From contig WAEK01000002.1 in assembly GCA_011634665.1 (NCBI GenBank), forward strand, positions 2,500,501-2,564,500: DNA of 64,000 nucleotides, in the 5' to 3' direction. The position numbers were made by a program, and so were the translations under genes. The notes under the pieces were generated by a model. It was given only the letters and a program-made list of their open reading frames with translations. It was not told where the DNA came from and did no database searches. Position 1 is the first letter of the stretch; each line of letters starts with the position of its first letter. This document shows, in pieces, positions 36,642 to 48,741 of this stretch. This DNA comes from Mortierella sp. BCC40632 (lineage: Eukaryota > Mortierellomycota > Mortierellomycetes > Mortierellales > Mortierellaceae).

Positions 36642-38501
36642 GGGGGGGGGAAGAAAAAAAGTGAGAGAACGACTGGCCTCCTGAAAGGATGGAGAGATGA
36701 CGACGCCAAAAGGGCCTGTGTGTCACGGGCTGGGCCAAAAGCCAAAAAGGACAAGAAAAGAAGAATATGTAGGTGAGAAGGAGGGTGGGTGGATGTACAA
36801 GATAAAAATGGTCAAGAGAGAGAGAAAGAGAGAAAGAGAGAGAGAAAGAAAGAGAGAAAGTGTATGGGTGTGGATGCAACAACAACAACAACAACAAAAA
36901 AAAACAATGGTGTCCTGTGCATCGTCTCTTGCTTCTGCTTCCTTAGTCAGGTCTGATCGTTCAATGGCCCTTTGGCCGGGGACTCTAATACTACCGACTA
37001 AATGGTCTCGACCCCACCTACCCCATCATCATCATCGTTATCCTCATCGTCATTACCAAGGGTCGTCTTTCTCTCTTCTTCGTCCCTCCTCGGACTCGCT
37101 TGGCTGGTTGTTGTGTATTTGGCCCCCGACAGATTTTTTTTATACACCATTGCCCCAACTCCACAGCCAATGCCCCGTTCCACCAGACCTCACCTCTACC
37201 CCGCCCCGCCCCCTTGTTGGACTATATTTAAAAAAAAAAAAAGACTCTCTCCTCGCCGAGCTGGCTGCCCTTTGGACATCACCTCGCGCTCATCGAATCT
37301 CGGCATTGGACCTGCACAGAACGCATGCAGTCCAAATGGCTCGAATGGAAACGTTTCATGCCAAGTCATTCTGTTTTCCCCAAAAGAGAGAGTGAGGTTA
37401 TGGGGAAGGGGGGTCTTGCTGACTTGGCTCTCTAGTAGCTTTGGGGATGCGTGTCTGTGTGTGCATCTGTGTGTTTGTGTATGTGTGTGTGTGTGGGGGG
37501 AGGGCGGGTGGACCTGCACAAACAACACAAAAAGTACTCTCTCAGGTGCACTCCTTGTGCATTTCGGGTATATTCCGATAAAGCCTTTCCGTTGTTATGC
37601 AATCAAAAGACAGACAGACAGAAAACGGCTGGACGTCTGGATAAAAAAAAAGTAAAAGAAAAAAAAAAAACATTCAGGTACGCACCGGGACAACGGGATT
37701 TGTTTGTATGTGAACGGTCCTCTTCTTTCTCGCGCTCTCTCTCTTTCTCTCTTTCTCTTTCTCTCTATCTCTCTCTTTTCCCCCTCTCCTGAAACAGCTT
37801 CGCCTCTCGGGACTTGCCATTTGACAGTGCACGTTGCTGGACAACGCGTGCCCCATCACTACTTATATTTAGACCTTTGGCTGCCATTGAAAGCGCCTTG
37901 GGACAATGACCACAGGGCCCGTTCATCGGGCCTTGTAGAGAAAAGGAAGGGGGGAGGGGGAGTGGCTAGTCTCTTGCATATTTTTCTCCCTACCAGGGGT
38001 CCTAGCCCTCTTCTTTTTTTTTTTTTTATAAAAAAAATAGAGCACCTGGTTCTCACAGGGTCATTCTGAAAGGACCAAGTCATTCGAGCCACTCGAGAAG
38101 AAAGTGGTAGGCAATGTAGAGGAGCACACACAAGAGAGGGCGCGACTCTTCCAAAGAACCCATGTCCAGCTGGACTTTTCTTTATTTTATCTCCCAGTTC
38201 CCAGTTGGCGGAGCAAACTATTTAAACCTCCTATGCATAAGAGATATATTTGCAACTGGTATGGAATATATGTTTCTCTTTTATGAACTGCATCTGCAAT
38301 CATTCCTTTTAGACATAAGGGGCGATGTTGCATGGCTGACCAGTGACAGTAACGGTAGAAAAAAAAATAAAGAAAAAGAAAAAGAAAAGAAAAGAAAAAA
38401 ATATTAAGGGAGGAGAAGGAAGGAGAGGAAGGAGACGCAGGAGATGGGTGAAAAAGAATGAATGAACAGAGCAGAATCAATAATCTCTCTTTCACCCTTT
38501 T
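35902..38501. other. Repeat-dense spacer upstream of the LRRC58-like gene
   Basis: Contains the LRRC58-like promoter side and the 3' flank of the Bmp gene. It is dominated by GA microsatellites (about 36109-36172, 36436-36510, 36566-36640), a CAA run (about 36877-36897) and GT/CT runs near 37450-37500 and 37730-37790. No gene supported. Confidence 0.55.
36566..36640. repeat. (GA)n microsatellite cluster
   Basis: Second of two dense GA blocks (the first at about 36436-36510), followed by a short G run. Frames through it are Arg-Glu or Ser-Leu artefacts. Confidence 0.9.
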
Positions 38502-40008
38502 TTAAAAGCCTCCAAAGGCCTTAATCACCTGAATTGTCATGAGCATCCATGGGATTAAAGTCATCCAAAAATCTCCTTTCCAACCCATGCTCCTCCCCCT
38601 CTCAAACGTCCTCACCATTGCTGCTGCTGCGGCAGATGAACTCGGTCTCGAACGAGAATCTCCTGACAAAGTAGGCACCTCCGTCTCGTTCCTAGAACTC
38701 GAGTCTTCAGGATTAATATCAGTAAGCGAGAGCAATTCGACACTGGTATTGGAGCCATTGTCGGCCATTCGGCTGTCTCCACTTTTGTGATCCACGCCTG
38801 TCTTGAGTTTTCCCGTCGTCATATCTTTGATATAGTTTTGCATCTTGGTTTCCAATTCCTTGGTAAAGACCTTTCCTGCTTCATGCACAGGTGCCAGTTT
38901 AATTGCACTCTGAGCTGGATCCGTGTTCACTCCATAAAACACGGTCGCACCCCCTGTCAAGTTGGCATGGAGGACCGATTGCATGATAGACCGAACAAGG
39001 ACTCGGTAGTCTGTCAATACCGAGGTCAAGACATGTTCTGACCCTGGGACAGATCCATAGGCCCAATTCGTGATCCATTCATCACTTCCAGACCCAATCG
39101 CGTACATGCCGTCCGTCACGGTCAAGTTCTTGAGGGTGGACGTTCCAAAGATAGAACCAGCATTAAAGATGACCGAGACTTTTTTAGATCGGAGGATTTG
39201 TGCGACTGAGGTGGATAACTTGGGGTCGGCATCAAACGTGCCCGAGTAGAGACCATAGGCAGTGCAAGTGGAGCAGGCGATTTGGACACCTGTCCCAAAC
39301 CCGTTGACATGTCGACGGACGCTTGGTTGGTCGACTCCACCAATGACTATAGGAGGGTTGAATTTCCAAAGACAAGGGAGGGGAGGAGGGAGGAGGGAAG
39401 GAAGGTCAGAAACATATGTAATTCAAGGAATATTACCAAGGAAACAGAAGGGGAAATAAAAAGAGAGAACAAATACCTGCAACTTTGCCTCCTCTGGTCT
39501 TGGCAACCTCTCCCGCAAGCAACCCAGCCAAGTACCCAATCTGGTCCTCCGAAAACATGATACTCGCAATGTTCCCCTCAGGCGGCAAAAACTCGAAATT
39601 CACAATCCCAAACAGCTTGTTTCCGTTCGCTCTCGCAGCTGTCTGGATGGCCTTGGAGGGGAAGTAACCCAAAGCGAGAACAAAGTCATTTTCAGACACC
39701 ACTTTGTTTGGGATCAAACCCAAGTAGGCCCCCACAGTTTCGTCCGCAGGTGTATAGGTATGTAACGCACAATGTTGGTAAGGATACCCCTCGGATCCTG
39801 GAAGGTTGGTTTGACAGACTTCCTTGCCGCCTTGGAGAGCGAGAGCGTTCTGAGTTCCTTCTTTGGTCCCATCGGGCCCACCCTGGAGGACAAGGCCCAT
39901 GTTCACGGTACTTTTGGACGAGCCTGCAGAGACCTGCAAGAAAAGGCCAAGTAGGCCTAGTATCCAGACTGTAGAAAGGAATGCGCGTACAAGTGCTGGA
40001 GAAAGCAT
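38502..40008 (-). CDS. Secreted Bmp/PnrA-like substrate-binding protein
   Basis: Type 1 periplasmic-binding fold of the bacterial basic membrane protein / PnrA nucleoside-receptor family (PF02608). Two exons (39477-40008, 38502-39346), 458 residues. A signal peptide (LSTVWILGLLGLFLQVSAG) precedes the fold: VNMGLVLQGGPDGTKEGTQN, a Cys-containing loop, VLALGYFPSKAIQTAARANG, then FSEDQIGYLAGLLAGEVAKT, GKVAVIGGVDQPSVRRHVNG over the intron, and YAIGSGSDEWITNWAY. The tail is Ser-rich and ends in a hydrophobic segment (WMTLIPWMLMTIQVI), so a GPI or membrane anchor is possible. The start chosen gives a clean signal peptide; an in-frame ATG lies 17 codons upstream. Bacterial relatives deliver purine nucleosides to ABC transporters; none is encoded here, so a fungal binding or sensing role is only inferred. 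Bacterial origin is possible. Confidence 0.88.
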
Positions 40009-40503
40009 TTCTGATAGGCAAGTTTTGAGAGAGATAGAGATAGAGAGAGGATAAAGCAAGGAAGCTATGAAGAAAGAGTCCCAGTATCAATCCTTCTCTT
40101 CAAAAAAGAAAAAAGAAAAAGAAAAATTAAAAGAGAGTAGCTCCTGCGTGTGTGTGTGTGTATGTGAAGGTTTTCAAGAGCCATTCTCTCTCTTGCTTTC
40201 TCTTTCTCATCGCCGACTATTGACTACCTCGGTGATCTTTCTCTTTTATCCTCCGATAAACCAGTGATGATACGTAAAGTAGTGGCAAAGAGAAAAAAAA
40301 ACGAAAGAAAGATCCCATCAAGCTATAATCGGTATGCCTAGCAATCAATCATGCTCTAGTCTAGACTTTTTTTATTTATTACAGCACTGCATGTGCCAAA
40401 GGAGAGAAGAGTGGGGACTGAGATACATCCTCACACCCCCCCACCTCAACCTCTTTTTTTCTTCATCCTTCATTTTTTTTTTTAAGCTCCACAAGGAATC
40501 GTA
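40009..40503. other. Spacer between Bmp and SIZ genes
   Basis: Bmp promoter and the SIZ 3' flank. Short GA-rich and GT-rich runs and a T10 run near 40473. No gene seen. Confidence 0.55.
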
Positions 40504-43370
40504 TTATCGGGCACGCGCCCCACGAAGTCCTTGGTAAAAGATCGACGGCTCTTCTTCATGACTAATAGCGTTGCCCATCGAGTTATCACTCCGCCGACGA
40601 TCTAATCCCGGATATACGTCCGAATTGACATCATTGCTGTTCGTTCCACTGCCTCCTCCTCCTCCTCCTCTTTCTCCTCCTCCATTGTTTGATGTAGCGC
40701 TGGTACCATGTCCTCTTGTATATACATTATGTCCACCATAGCCACCCTGTGGAGTATTACTGTATTGGCCCACAGGTGAGCGGACCCCATCATCACCATT
40801 GTGGCTACCACAGCGACCACCCATCATATCTCCACCAGTATTATTGTGGGAATCAGCCGGTGTCCAGGAGTGAACACCACCACCACCACCACCACCACCA
40901 TTGCTGCTACTGCTACTGGTGTTGCCATTATAAAGAGGCGACGGTGTGATTGATGAAGAGAATGCTGATCTGGAGGCGGACATGGGATTGGGGCTATAGG
41001 GCGAAATGGGTGCTGGTGGTAATGATACGGTGGACGTCGGCCGTGTCACCATGGCGCCAAAATACTCGGACCCTTGTGAGGCGGTCGATGGTGTGTAAGG
41101 GTGGATGCCGAGTTGGGGTGATGAACTTGCACTGTAGTTCCCTAGATGAATTGGTGGGGATGTCGTCACACTCCTTGTCGACGATCGGAATGCAGATCCT
41201 CCACTATGGTGCGAATGTTGGTGGTGATGTTGGTGTTGATGATGATGCGACTGGGGTTGGATATCATACATGGATTGTCCTTGGGAATACATGGTGTTAT
41301 GAGCTCCCGAGGCAGATGAAGTTCCATTTCCATAATACGGACCAGTGTTAGGACTGATGGTCCTGTTTAAGGGAAGATCCCGACGCATACGTAGTGATGA
41401 TTCATCCATATCGGCCATAAGTTCCGAAGGAGACGGCGATGAAGTGGAGCGGCGCACAATATCAGGTGAGGGGGCTGCCATGGAAGACGATCGTTCTGAG
41501 GGCGCACGCGAGTGAATCTCTAGCGTGGCTATCCTTTGCCTTGCTTCACGAGATACTGCCTCACTGTTGGTTTCTATTATTAATCAGACCATTTGATACC
41601 GTCCATGAGTTAGCATTCATGGTTGACAGGGTCACCAATGCCTGCTTTTGAGAGAAAGAGAGAAAAGGAAAAGAAAAGGGAGACCCACCATCATACTGTC
41701 TCTTTCGCCGTGATGGCTGCAACAAAGTGTTCATAAACACATCTTCTGTGTTCTCCCAATTTGCTGGCTCGGCATTCGCTGAGGGGGTCAACCGAAGATC
41801 GTCCTGAATTGATTCCCGTGGAGGTACACGATTCCGAATCGAAGGAGAGGCCACAGAAGAGGCTCTAGATCCATTGATGGAGGAGTCTGCTGCGCTAGAG
41901 ATTTCCCGTATTGAGTGAGCAGCATCATTTTCATTCCGCGTGGATCGATCTACGACCTCGCTCTTCACAGAATGAGACGGGATGATGGTATCCTCCATCA
42001 TTGTTGTAGTGCGCGGTGAGCTGGCTCCGTCTCTTGTAGATACGTCCGCACCAGCTTTTGGCTCCGGTTCATCGTCTTCACTGTCGGAAATCAAGTCAAT
42101 CACTTCTATAACTGGTTTGACTGGCTTGGCGGCGGGTACTGCAGCATGATGGCTGTTCACACTGGACGATTTGTTTTCATCTACACTTTCATCCGAGCTG
42201 TCACCATCCTCATCAATGACAAAGACACTATCTCCTTGAGAGGATGAAATAGTCTTTTTGGGTTTTGGCTCGGGATGTTTAGTGTCGCCTTGCGTTTTTG
42301 ATGGATGTTCCCAGGACCCGTCAGCTTGTACAGTAACGCTTTCCACACTCAATGATGTCGACTCTAGTATATCTTTGAAGTATCTGTAGCGAAAATAAAA
42401 CTGGGTTAACAAAAGCGGATAAAACCAATTTTAGCAATAGGACATGGGTGCGTTTTGACCAAGCGCGCTTACCCATCTACAACAATCTCTTCCCATGAAA
42501 GCATGGCTCGACTGCATACTGGACATGTCCATGTTGGCGTCTGCTCATTCAAATTGAAAAAGGTATGGCCATCAAAACACTGTATATGCTGGCAGTAGGT
42601 TGATCGACAAGGAAGGCTGATACGTTGGAATCCCAGCTATAAAAGAGTGAGATCAAATATACTTCGTTTAGTCAGAGTGATAAAGTAACAAACAGCGACG
42701 GCCTCCGGTGCTAAAATAAAGGAAGGAAGGGTCAATCATCCACAGTACATACCGGACATTTTAACGTCAGCGTACCGGAGGTCGCCATAATATCATCGTC
42801 CTTGTTCCTGTTTTCAACTATGGAAAATTTCCGATCAAAAACGAAGTGTTAGATCATGTCGCCGCGATTTCATTTTTTTTTTCAGGAACTCGCACAAGAA
42901 AATGACAGTGACATACTCGTTTTCAGCACCATTTCCTTGCTCATGAATTTGCCCCGCTCAACCTGTGCGACAACAGATTCTACAGAGGTTTTCTTTACAA
43001 GGTGGATCGAAGCATAATACCGCTAAAAAAGTAAAATAATGACGCGTGTTAGTCCTTGGACTATTTCCTCCAAAAAGAAAGCATTGATCATACGAATTAT
43101 TGCATAGTGGGCGGGTGATCTACCTTGGTCGAATTGGCATAGACAAACTCGATCTTGTTGAATTCGGCTGATTCCAATCGACACAACCTCGTAATGTTGG
43201 CTGGTGCTACCGTTCCCGGTTTGTTCTTCATGCCTCGAAGATTCTATTTTCCAGATTGAGAGAGAGAGAGAGAGAGAGAGAAAAGAAAAAGAAAAGGTCA
43301 TAAGTCCTCTTGTGCTCAAAGTAAACAAGCTAGGCTTGCCATATGTCTCTCTTTGCTCTCACTTTTGTTC

Positions 43371-43402
<32 letters not shown>

Positions 43403-45314
43403 CGAAACAACTTACAGCCTCCAAAACTCTTCCGTTGACCTTGATTTCACACACATGAGGAAACTCCATCAAATAAGGAGTGTTGGGCGGACTATCAGCA
43501 CATCGACAAAATACCATAATTTGGAAACTTGAATCTCTATTATGAAAAAAAAAAAAAAAAAAAAAAAAGTTGTGCCGTTCAAACGTGTTGGAGAGCGGAT
43601 GAGTGACTATCGCTTTAGAAAGAGGAAAAAAAAAATATCGAATGACTATTGGAGCAATCGAATTACCTTTTGAGATTTGAGGCAGCCATTGGAGGGACAG
43701 TAAATGGCAAGCTAACAGAAAGCGTCCTATCCTTGGCATCTATCGTATACATTTTTTTCGCCCGATTCAGTATCTGTATGGTTTTGGTGGTGGTTGACAT
43801 TGTTCCTTGGTTCACAATCAGGGAGGGTCACATGGCATGGGAGCCAACCGAGAGAGCTCTCCGACACGCACGCTCTTTTTTTTTTTTTTTTTTTTTCCTT
43901 TTCAGCACTCACCCAAGCAAAGTCTCGGCGTGGACAGCGTCTGTACTTCCTCATAGAATGGACTTGGCTTAAATCCCTGAGGCGTAGACATGGTTCCTCG
44001 TTGCGTCATCGAAGAATGCGTATTCTGCATCGGGGGTGTATATGGACGCTGAACATGCGATTGTTGTTGCTGTTGTTGTTGTTGCGGTGCAGGTGGGAGT
44101 GTATGCCGATTCATCGAGATTTGAGATTGTCGCATCGGCATGGGTTGTTGTTTGGAAGGTAAGGGTGCACCTGGTCCTGATATCCTGTAGCCACTCGCAT
44201 TTCCATGAACCTTTGGATGCGGTATAGGGATCGTTGAAATATCCCTAAGTAATAACAGGAGGAGAGAATATCATATGCCCATCCCAAACATTGATAAAGA
44301 AAGAAGAAGAAAAAGAAGAAAGAGAAAGAAAAAAAAAAGAGTTGCACACACACACATAATACACACACATATACACACAGAAGGGCTAAAAATGTCAGTC
44401 CAAGTGCTCGGTATGCATGACTGAAGAAGAGCGAAGGGGGACAAGACTCGAATATCGACGCGGTTAAACTCTTCTTCCCAGTACTCATTCCATGATCCAT
44501 GAAGGGAGAGAGTAAAAGGGGAGGGGAGAGGGGAGGTCAGACAAGAGCCTTACCCTTGGTTAAAGGCCAGGACACAATGTCGAATCTGTCGAATCACGAC
44601 CTGATTGCCTGCATGATGGTATTGAGTGATGAAAAGGACAATCCGATCGATCAGCTCCTGTTTGTTGCCACCAAGTTTGAGCTGAGGGGCTGGTTGAATA
44701 GTCTCGTTCAGACTCTTGATTAGCGACTTGAGCTGCTGAACAAGCAGTGATGGAATGATGCGTCCAGTGATGGTCTATTCTCCTCAACGGGTTTCCAAGG
44801 CAGGTCGATTGTCGAGTCAAGGCAAAACATTGGTAGGGAAAAGAAAAAGAAAAAGAAACGCACATACGAGCACATACACACATACAAGAGAATTGGAGAT
44901 TGTCAGCATGGTATATGGTCATGTATTTTTTTTCTCCTTCTTGGGTCCAGCTTTGGGCGCAGAGCCAAACCTGATTCCAGGTCCAGACATTTCTTTCCCC
45001 CTCACTCTCTCTTTCTCTCACACACTCCACTCTCTCCACCATGGGAGGATTGTTCACACATTCACGACAGCCCTGAAATGGTCACTACTGCTCTTTCCGA
45101 CTCTCACTCTTCTGTGGTTCATTTGTCTGGTTACCAAAACTAGTCCTTTTTTTTTTTTTTTTTTTTTTTTTTTGTTTCTCTGTCAGGCAAGGGAAGGTAC
45201 TCCATGGAAGATCTAGATCCAGCACTGAAAAAAATAATAATAATAAAATGTCCAGGGAAAGGCTAGGTAGTAGGCGAAGTTTTTTTTTTTTCTGCTTACC
45301 GCAAAGTCTTCCAT
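40504..45314 (-). CDS. SIZ/PIAS-type SUMO E3 ligase
   Basis: Transfers SUMO from Ubc9 to nuclear targets. Eleven exons: 45300-45314, 44554-44774, 43913-44244, 43667-43739, 43416-43536, 43124-43243, 42917-43022, 42753-42817, 42473-42636, 41689-42383, 40504-41573; 993 residues, phases consistent throughout. A SAP-like helical domain follows the 5-codon first exon (LVQQLKSLIKSLNE ... KLGGNKQELIDRIV). After a Gln-rich linker, a PINIT domain contains FKPSPFYEEVQTLSTP, FPHVCEIKVNGRVLEA and RGMKNKPGTVAPANITRL. The SP-RING (about 345-410) has LTLKCPLGFQRISLPCR, CQHIQCFDGHTFF and TWTCPVCSRAMLSWEEI. Two acidic SUMO-interaction motifs follow (VFVIDEDGD near 459 and IEVIDLISDSEDDE near 494). The last third is Ser/Gly/His-rich and probably disordered. 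Confidence 0.95.
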
Positions 45315-45558
45315 GATAGGGGCTCAGAGATGTAGATGAGTGAGTGAGAAAGTGAGTGAGCGGGAAAGAATGATTGAAAAGAAGAAGAAAAAAAGTGAAT
45401 GCCTCTCGGCGGCGCAGGACGATGGCGGGAGGCGATGCAATGCAGGTTGCTTGGACTGGGAAGCAGTCAAGTGAATGCAATCGACGAGCGTCAAGGGGCC
45501 GAGGGCGAAGGTTGAGAGAGGTGACTCTCTTAGGAATGTGATCGAGCATGAGTGAATG

Positions 45559-45593
<35 letters not shown>

Positions 45594-45994
45594 AAAAGAA
45601 GCAAAGGGCAAAGAGAGAAGAGAGAAAAGAAAAGAGGAGAGGGAGAGAAGAGAGAGAAAACAGAGAGAGAGTGGAAAGGGGGGGTGGGGTAGGGAGGACA
45701 AGAGAGAGGCAAGAGAGAGAGAAGAAAAAAAAATGCCGTCTGTGTATACCTCAACCTCACTACATTCACGTCCTCGCGACTGTTCAACGTTGCCCAAAGA
45801 GGAAATCCTGCAGAAGCAATGCCGAGTGGATGGTGGAAACCACTGCCCTGGATCCTTTGGACACTTCTGTTCTTCTTTGCTTTTGATTATGTACGAGGTA
45901 GTTTTACTCTTTTTTTTTTTTTTTTTTTGTCTCTATCTGAACTTTTTCTCTCTTTCTCTTTCTATCTCTCTCTTTCTGTCTCTTCTGTCTTGAC
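45315..45994. other. Spacer between SIZ and BUD22
   Basis: SIZ upstream region and the BUD22 3' flank. Holds a GA microsatellite (about 45561-45588) with GA-rich DNA to 45730 and a T run at about 45910-45928. No gene seen. Confidence 0.55.
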
Positions 45995-46818
45995 TTAGTC
46001 AGTATCGGCAAACACAATCTTATTACTCTTGCCACCTGCAAGCGCTGCCGCCACTGCTGCTGCCTCACTCTTCTTTGCAATCCACGAGGGATGCAATGTT
46101 GGATCCGTAGGCTCAGCAGCTTCTTGCTTGGCTTGACTACGATGTGTGGACACCCTTTGAGCATTGGCTTCTGATGCTCCATACTTGGCCCTGGCTGCCT
46201 CCTTCTTGGCTTTGCGTGCTGCCCTCTTTTCCTCTCTCATTTTTTCCTCTTCTTCAGCCTTCTTAACATGGTTTGCTTCCTTTCCGTACTTTTGCTCCGC
46301 AAGCCTAGATGTGTGAGAAAAAAAAAAAAGTATATGAGTGAGTCATGAGAAAGGAGCCCATGGAACCGATCCCAGCAGAGAGTCATAGAAAAGAAGAAGA
46401 AAAAGGTGGCCTTATCGAAGCGAAAGGGGGTGGAACGGGGAGGACATACTTTTGTCGCTCGCGCTGACCAGGGCGATTCTTTTTCTTTGACGAGCCATAA
46501 ATCTCGTCAAACTTTGTGTCCACATAGTCATTCTTGTCCCTCTTCTTCTTGTCCTTCTTGCCCTTGTCACCACCAGCATTCAACGCTCCAATAAACATGG
46601 AAGAGTTCATCGCACTCTTGGATCGACCCTTCATAGGCAATGGCAAACCATCCGAGTCATATCCGTCGTCATTCTCTGCTTCGTCTTCGGACATGGATAC
46701 GTCTTCATTTCCTAAAGCGTCATCATCACTATCAGCGCCGTCCTCGTGATCACGGTCATGGTTTGCATCATTGGACCGCTTTGTTTTCTTGTTCTATCAT
46801 TTAAGGGACCACAGAAAC

Positions 46819-46857
<39 letters not shown>

Positions 46858-48136
46858 ACGGTGTGAGAATTTGTGTCTGTTGCAACGACAGATCAATAGA
46901 AAAGATCAAAGCCTTAATACCTTGGCATCTGCTTGACCCTTGGGGTTTGCTGATCCAGCACCATCCGCTTTACGTTTCTGGCCCATTGTATTTGAATCCT
47001 GCTGTCTCTGCCCCGTCACAATATGTTCCAGCTCGCTCCACAATTTTGATAATAGGTCCTTAACAACGGCAGTATTACAGAGTCTGGATCCAATGACTTG
47101 CTCAATTGGATCTGAGGTCGTATCGTTCTTGGACTTTTCGGCGAGATATGGCGCGAGGAGTGGATGGGATTTCAGAATAGGATGTTTGGAGAGTTTGGAC
47201 GTGAACACTTCCTCAGAAAGCGGGTCCAGATCCAGTTTCTTTTTTTTTTTTTTTTTTTATCGTTGGTATCGTTGGTTTCGGATCAAATTAATTGCAGAGT
47301 TAGAAAGAGTCCATTATTGATCCAGGCATGTCCTCTCTCTTGTTTAAAAACAACAACAGATGATCAGTCATTAAAAGATAAAAGACTCGGCTACTCACCT
47401 TGACTAATTCCAGCTCATTAGTAAACTTTTCGATATCAACTTCTGTAAATTCGTCATAGTTCTTCTTCTTGCCAGACTCTGGTGCCTCCTGTTTCGGCTT
47501 GGAGTCCTTCTCTCTACCGAACGCCATTAGCCGATTCAAAAGAAAAGAAAAGAAAAGAAAAGAGGCAGAATTAGGGTCGTTATTCCAGGTGGTTGCGTGG
47601 CTCGTCCCTCCTTTGTCCTTGAGGCTGAAGTAGCTGTGAAATAAAATACTTACTCGACCGACTTTCTGGCCTGACGAAGTCGCTTTACAAGTCTCTGTGT
47701 TTCCTGAGTCTTTGCCTTTGCCAATGCTCTCTTGATCTCCTTCTTGGCATGGTGCTATTTTTTTTTCCAAAGACAGTTTGTCCCACCCATCGAATGAGGT
47801 TAGCCATGTGCAATCCTTTCAAATCATATCAAGGAGCTCCGAAAGACAATGGACTGGAGAGTGAGGAGGTAGGGTGACAACATACAATCTTTTGACTAAT
47901 CTTGATCTCCATCAACTTTTGGAGTTTTTCCGCTGCAGCCTCCACGTTCTGATCCTGAGATGGTTGAGAGTGCTCAGTTGAGTCCTGTTGATGCTCCTGT
48001 TTATGGACTCGGGCTTCCACGACTCGCTTGATCCTTTTTGAGGAAGGGTCGCCCAGTTGTGCCTGAAGTTTGATAATCTCCCATTTGATGCTATCTTTCT
48101 TGCCGGGTTTACCTTTTGGCTTGACTTGCTTTTGTC

Positions 48137-48183
<47 letters not shown>

Positions 48184-48337
48184 GGAAAAGGGAAAAAAAA
48201 AAAAAGGGGGAGTAATGAAAACATTTTAGAGATGCATGAAAGAGTCCCAGACTTTGTTCTTGATGTTCCATGGGTTCTCAGAAGAGGGCATTTGGAAAAG
48301 GAGAGGATGAAGGGAGAGGGGGGTTTACCTCGACCAT
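45995..48337 (-). CDS. BUD22: Bud22-family ribosome biogenesis protein
   Basis: Nucleolar factor for 18S rRNA maturation (yeast Bud22; animal SRFBP1). Seven exons: 48329-48337, 47886-48128, 47654-47754, 47399-47513, 46921-47238, 46450-46793, 45995-46304; 479 residues. The N-terminal half is basic and helical (SIKWEIIKLQAQL, AKTQETQRLVKRLRQARKSV), with VFTSKLSKHPILKSHPLL near the middle. An acidic block (DHEDGADSDDDALGNEDVS) follows, then NDYVDTKFDEIYGSSKKKNR and a Lys/Arg/Ala-rich helix. The C-terminal Bud22 signature is LHPSWIAKKS ... NKIVFADTD. The nine-base first exon (Met-Val-Glu) is inferred from donor and phase and is the weakest part. The acceptor of exon 5 is preceded by A19 rather than pyrimidines, which is odd. 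Confidence 0.88.
47240..47258. repeat. T homopolymer at a BUD22 splice acceptor
   Basis: Nineteen T on the plus strand, hence A19 on the sense strand directly before the AAG acceptor of BUD22 exon 5. An in-frame TAA formed by its first bases rules out reading through. Confidence 0.85.
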
Positions 48338-48452
48338 TTTGTTTGTTTGTTTTTTATGATGGTGAATAAGTAACCTCTTCTTTTCTTACACGCGATCCTC
48401 TGTTGAGTTCTCTTTGAGCTGGGCACAGCACCTTTTTGTAGCAGTACACCTC

Positions 48453-48484
<32 letters not shown>

Positions 48485-48741
48485 GAGAGAAAGAGAGAAG
48501 GGAATCACAAAAAAAAAACAACGTGACTTCGAAAAACGACCTTTATTGATCCTCCTTCCAAGCCCAACCTTCAACTCTTGTGTGATAAGTTACGAGCACT
48601 TGGAAGAAAGAGAAAAGAGAGGAACGAGAAAGAAAAAGAAAATAAAAATAAGAGAGACAAGGCATTAAAAGGATCATTGGGACGCCAGCATCCTTTTTCG
48701 TTGTGGAGATTGTGTGGTTATTGTTGTTGTCTTTATTTTGT
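48338..48741. other. Spacer between BUD22 and PDAP1
   Basis: BUD22 promoter and PDAP1 3' flank. An A run lies at about 48455-48480. No gene. Confidence 0.55.
48732..48737 (-). terminator. Polyadenylation signal of the PDAP1 gene
   Basis: AATAAA on the minus strand 4 nt after the stop codon, followed by a CAA-rich stretch. Confidence 0.5.

Noticed and set aside
36697..37395. Plus-strand frame that begins near a CAA run followed by ATG
   Set aside because: Low similarity to anything known and Pro/Ser/Leu-rich; a TATATTTAAAAA stretch and repeats interrupt it. The resemblance to the BMT5 leader alone is not enough.
32084..45314. An operon-like surface system made of the LRRC58-like, Bmp and SIZ genes
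   Set aside because: They share a strand but have separate promoters and spacers of 0.5-2.6 kb, and SIZ is a generic nuclear enzyme; nothing indicates joint function.
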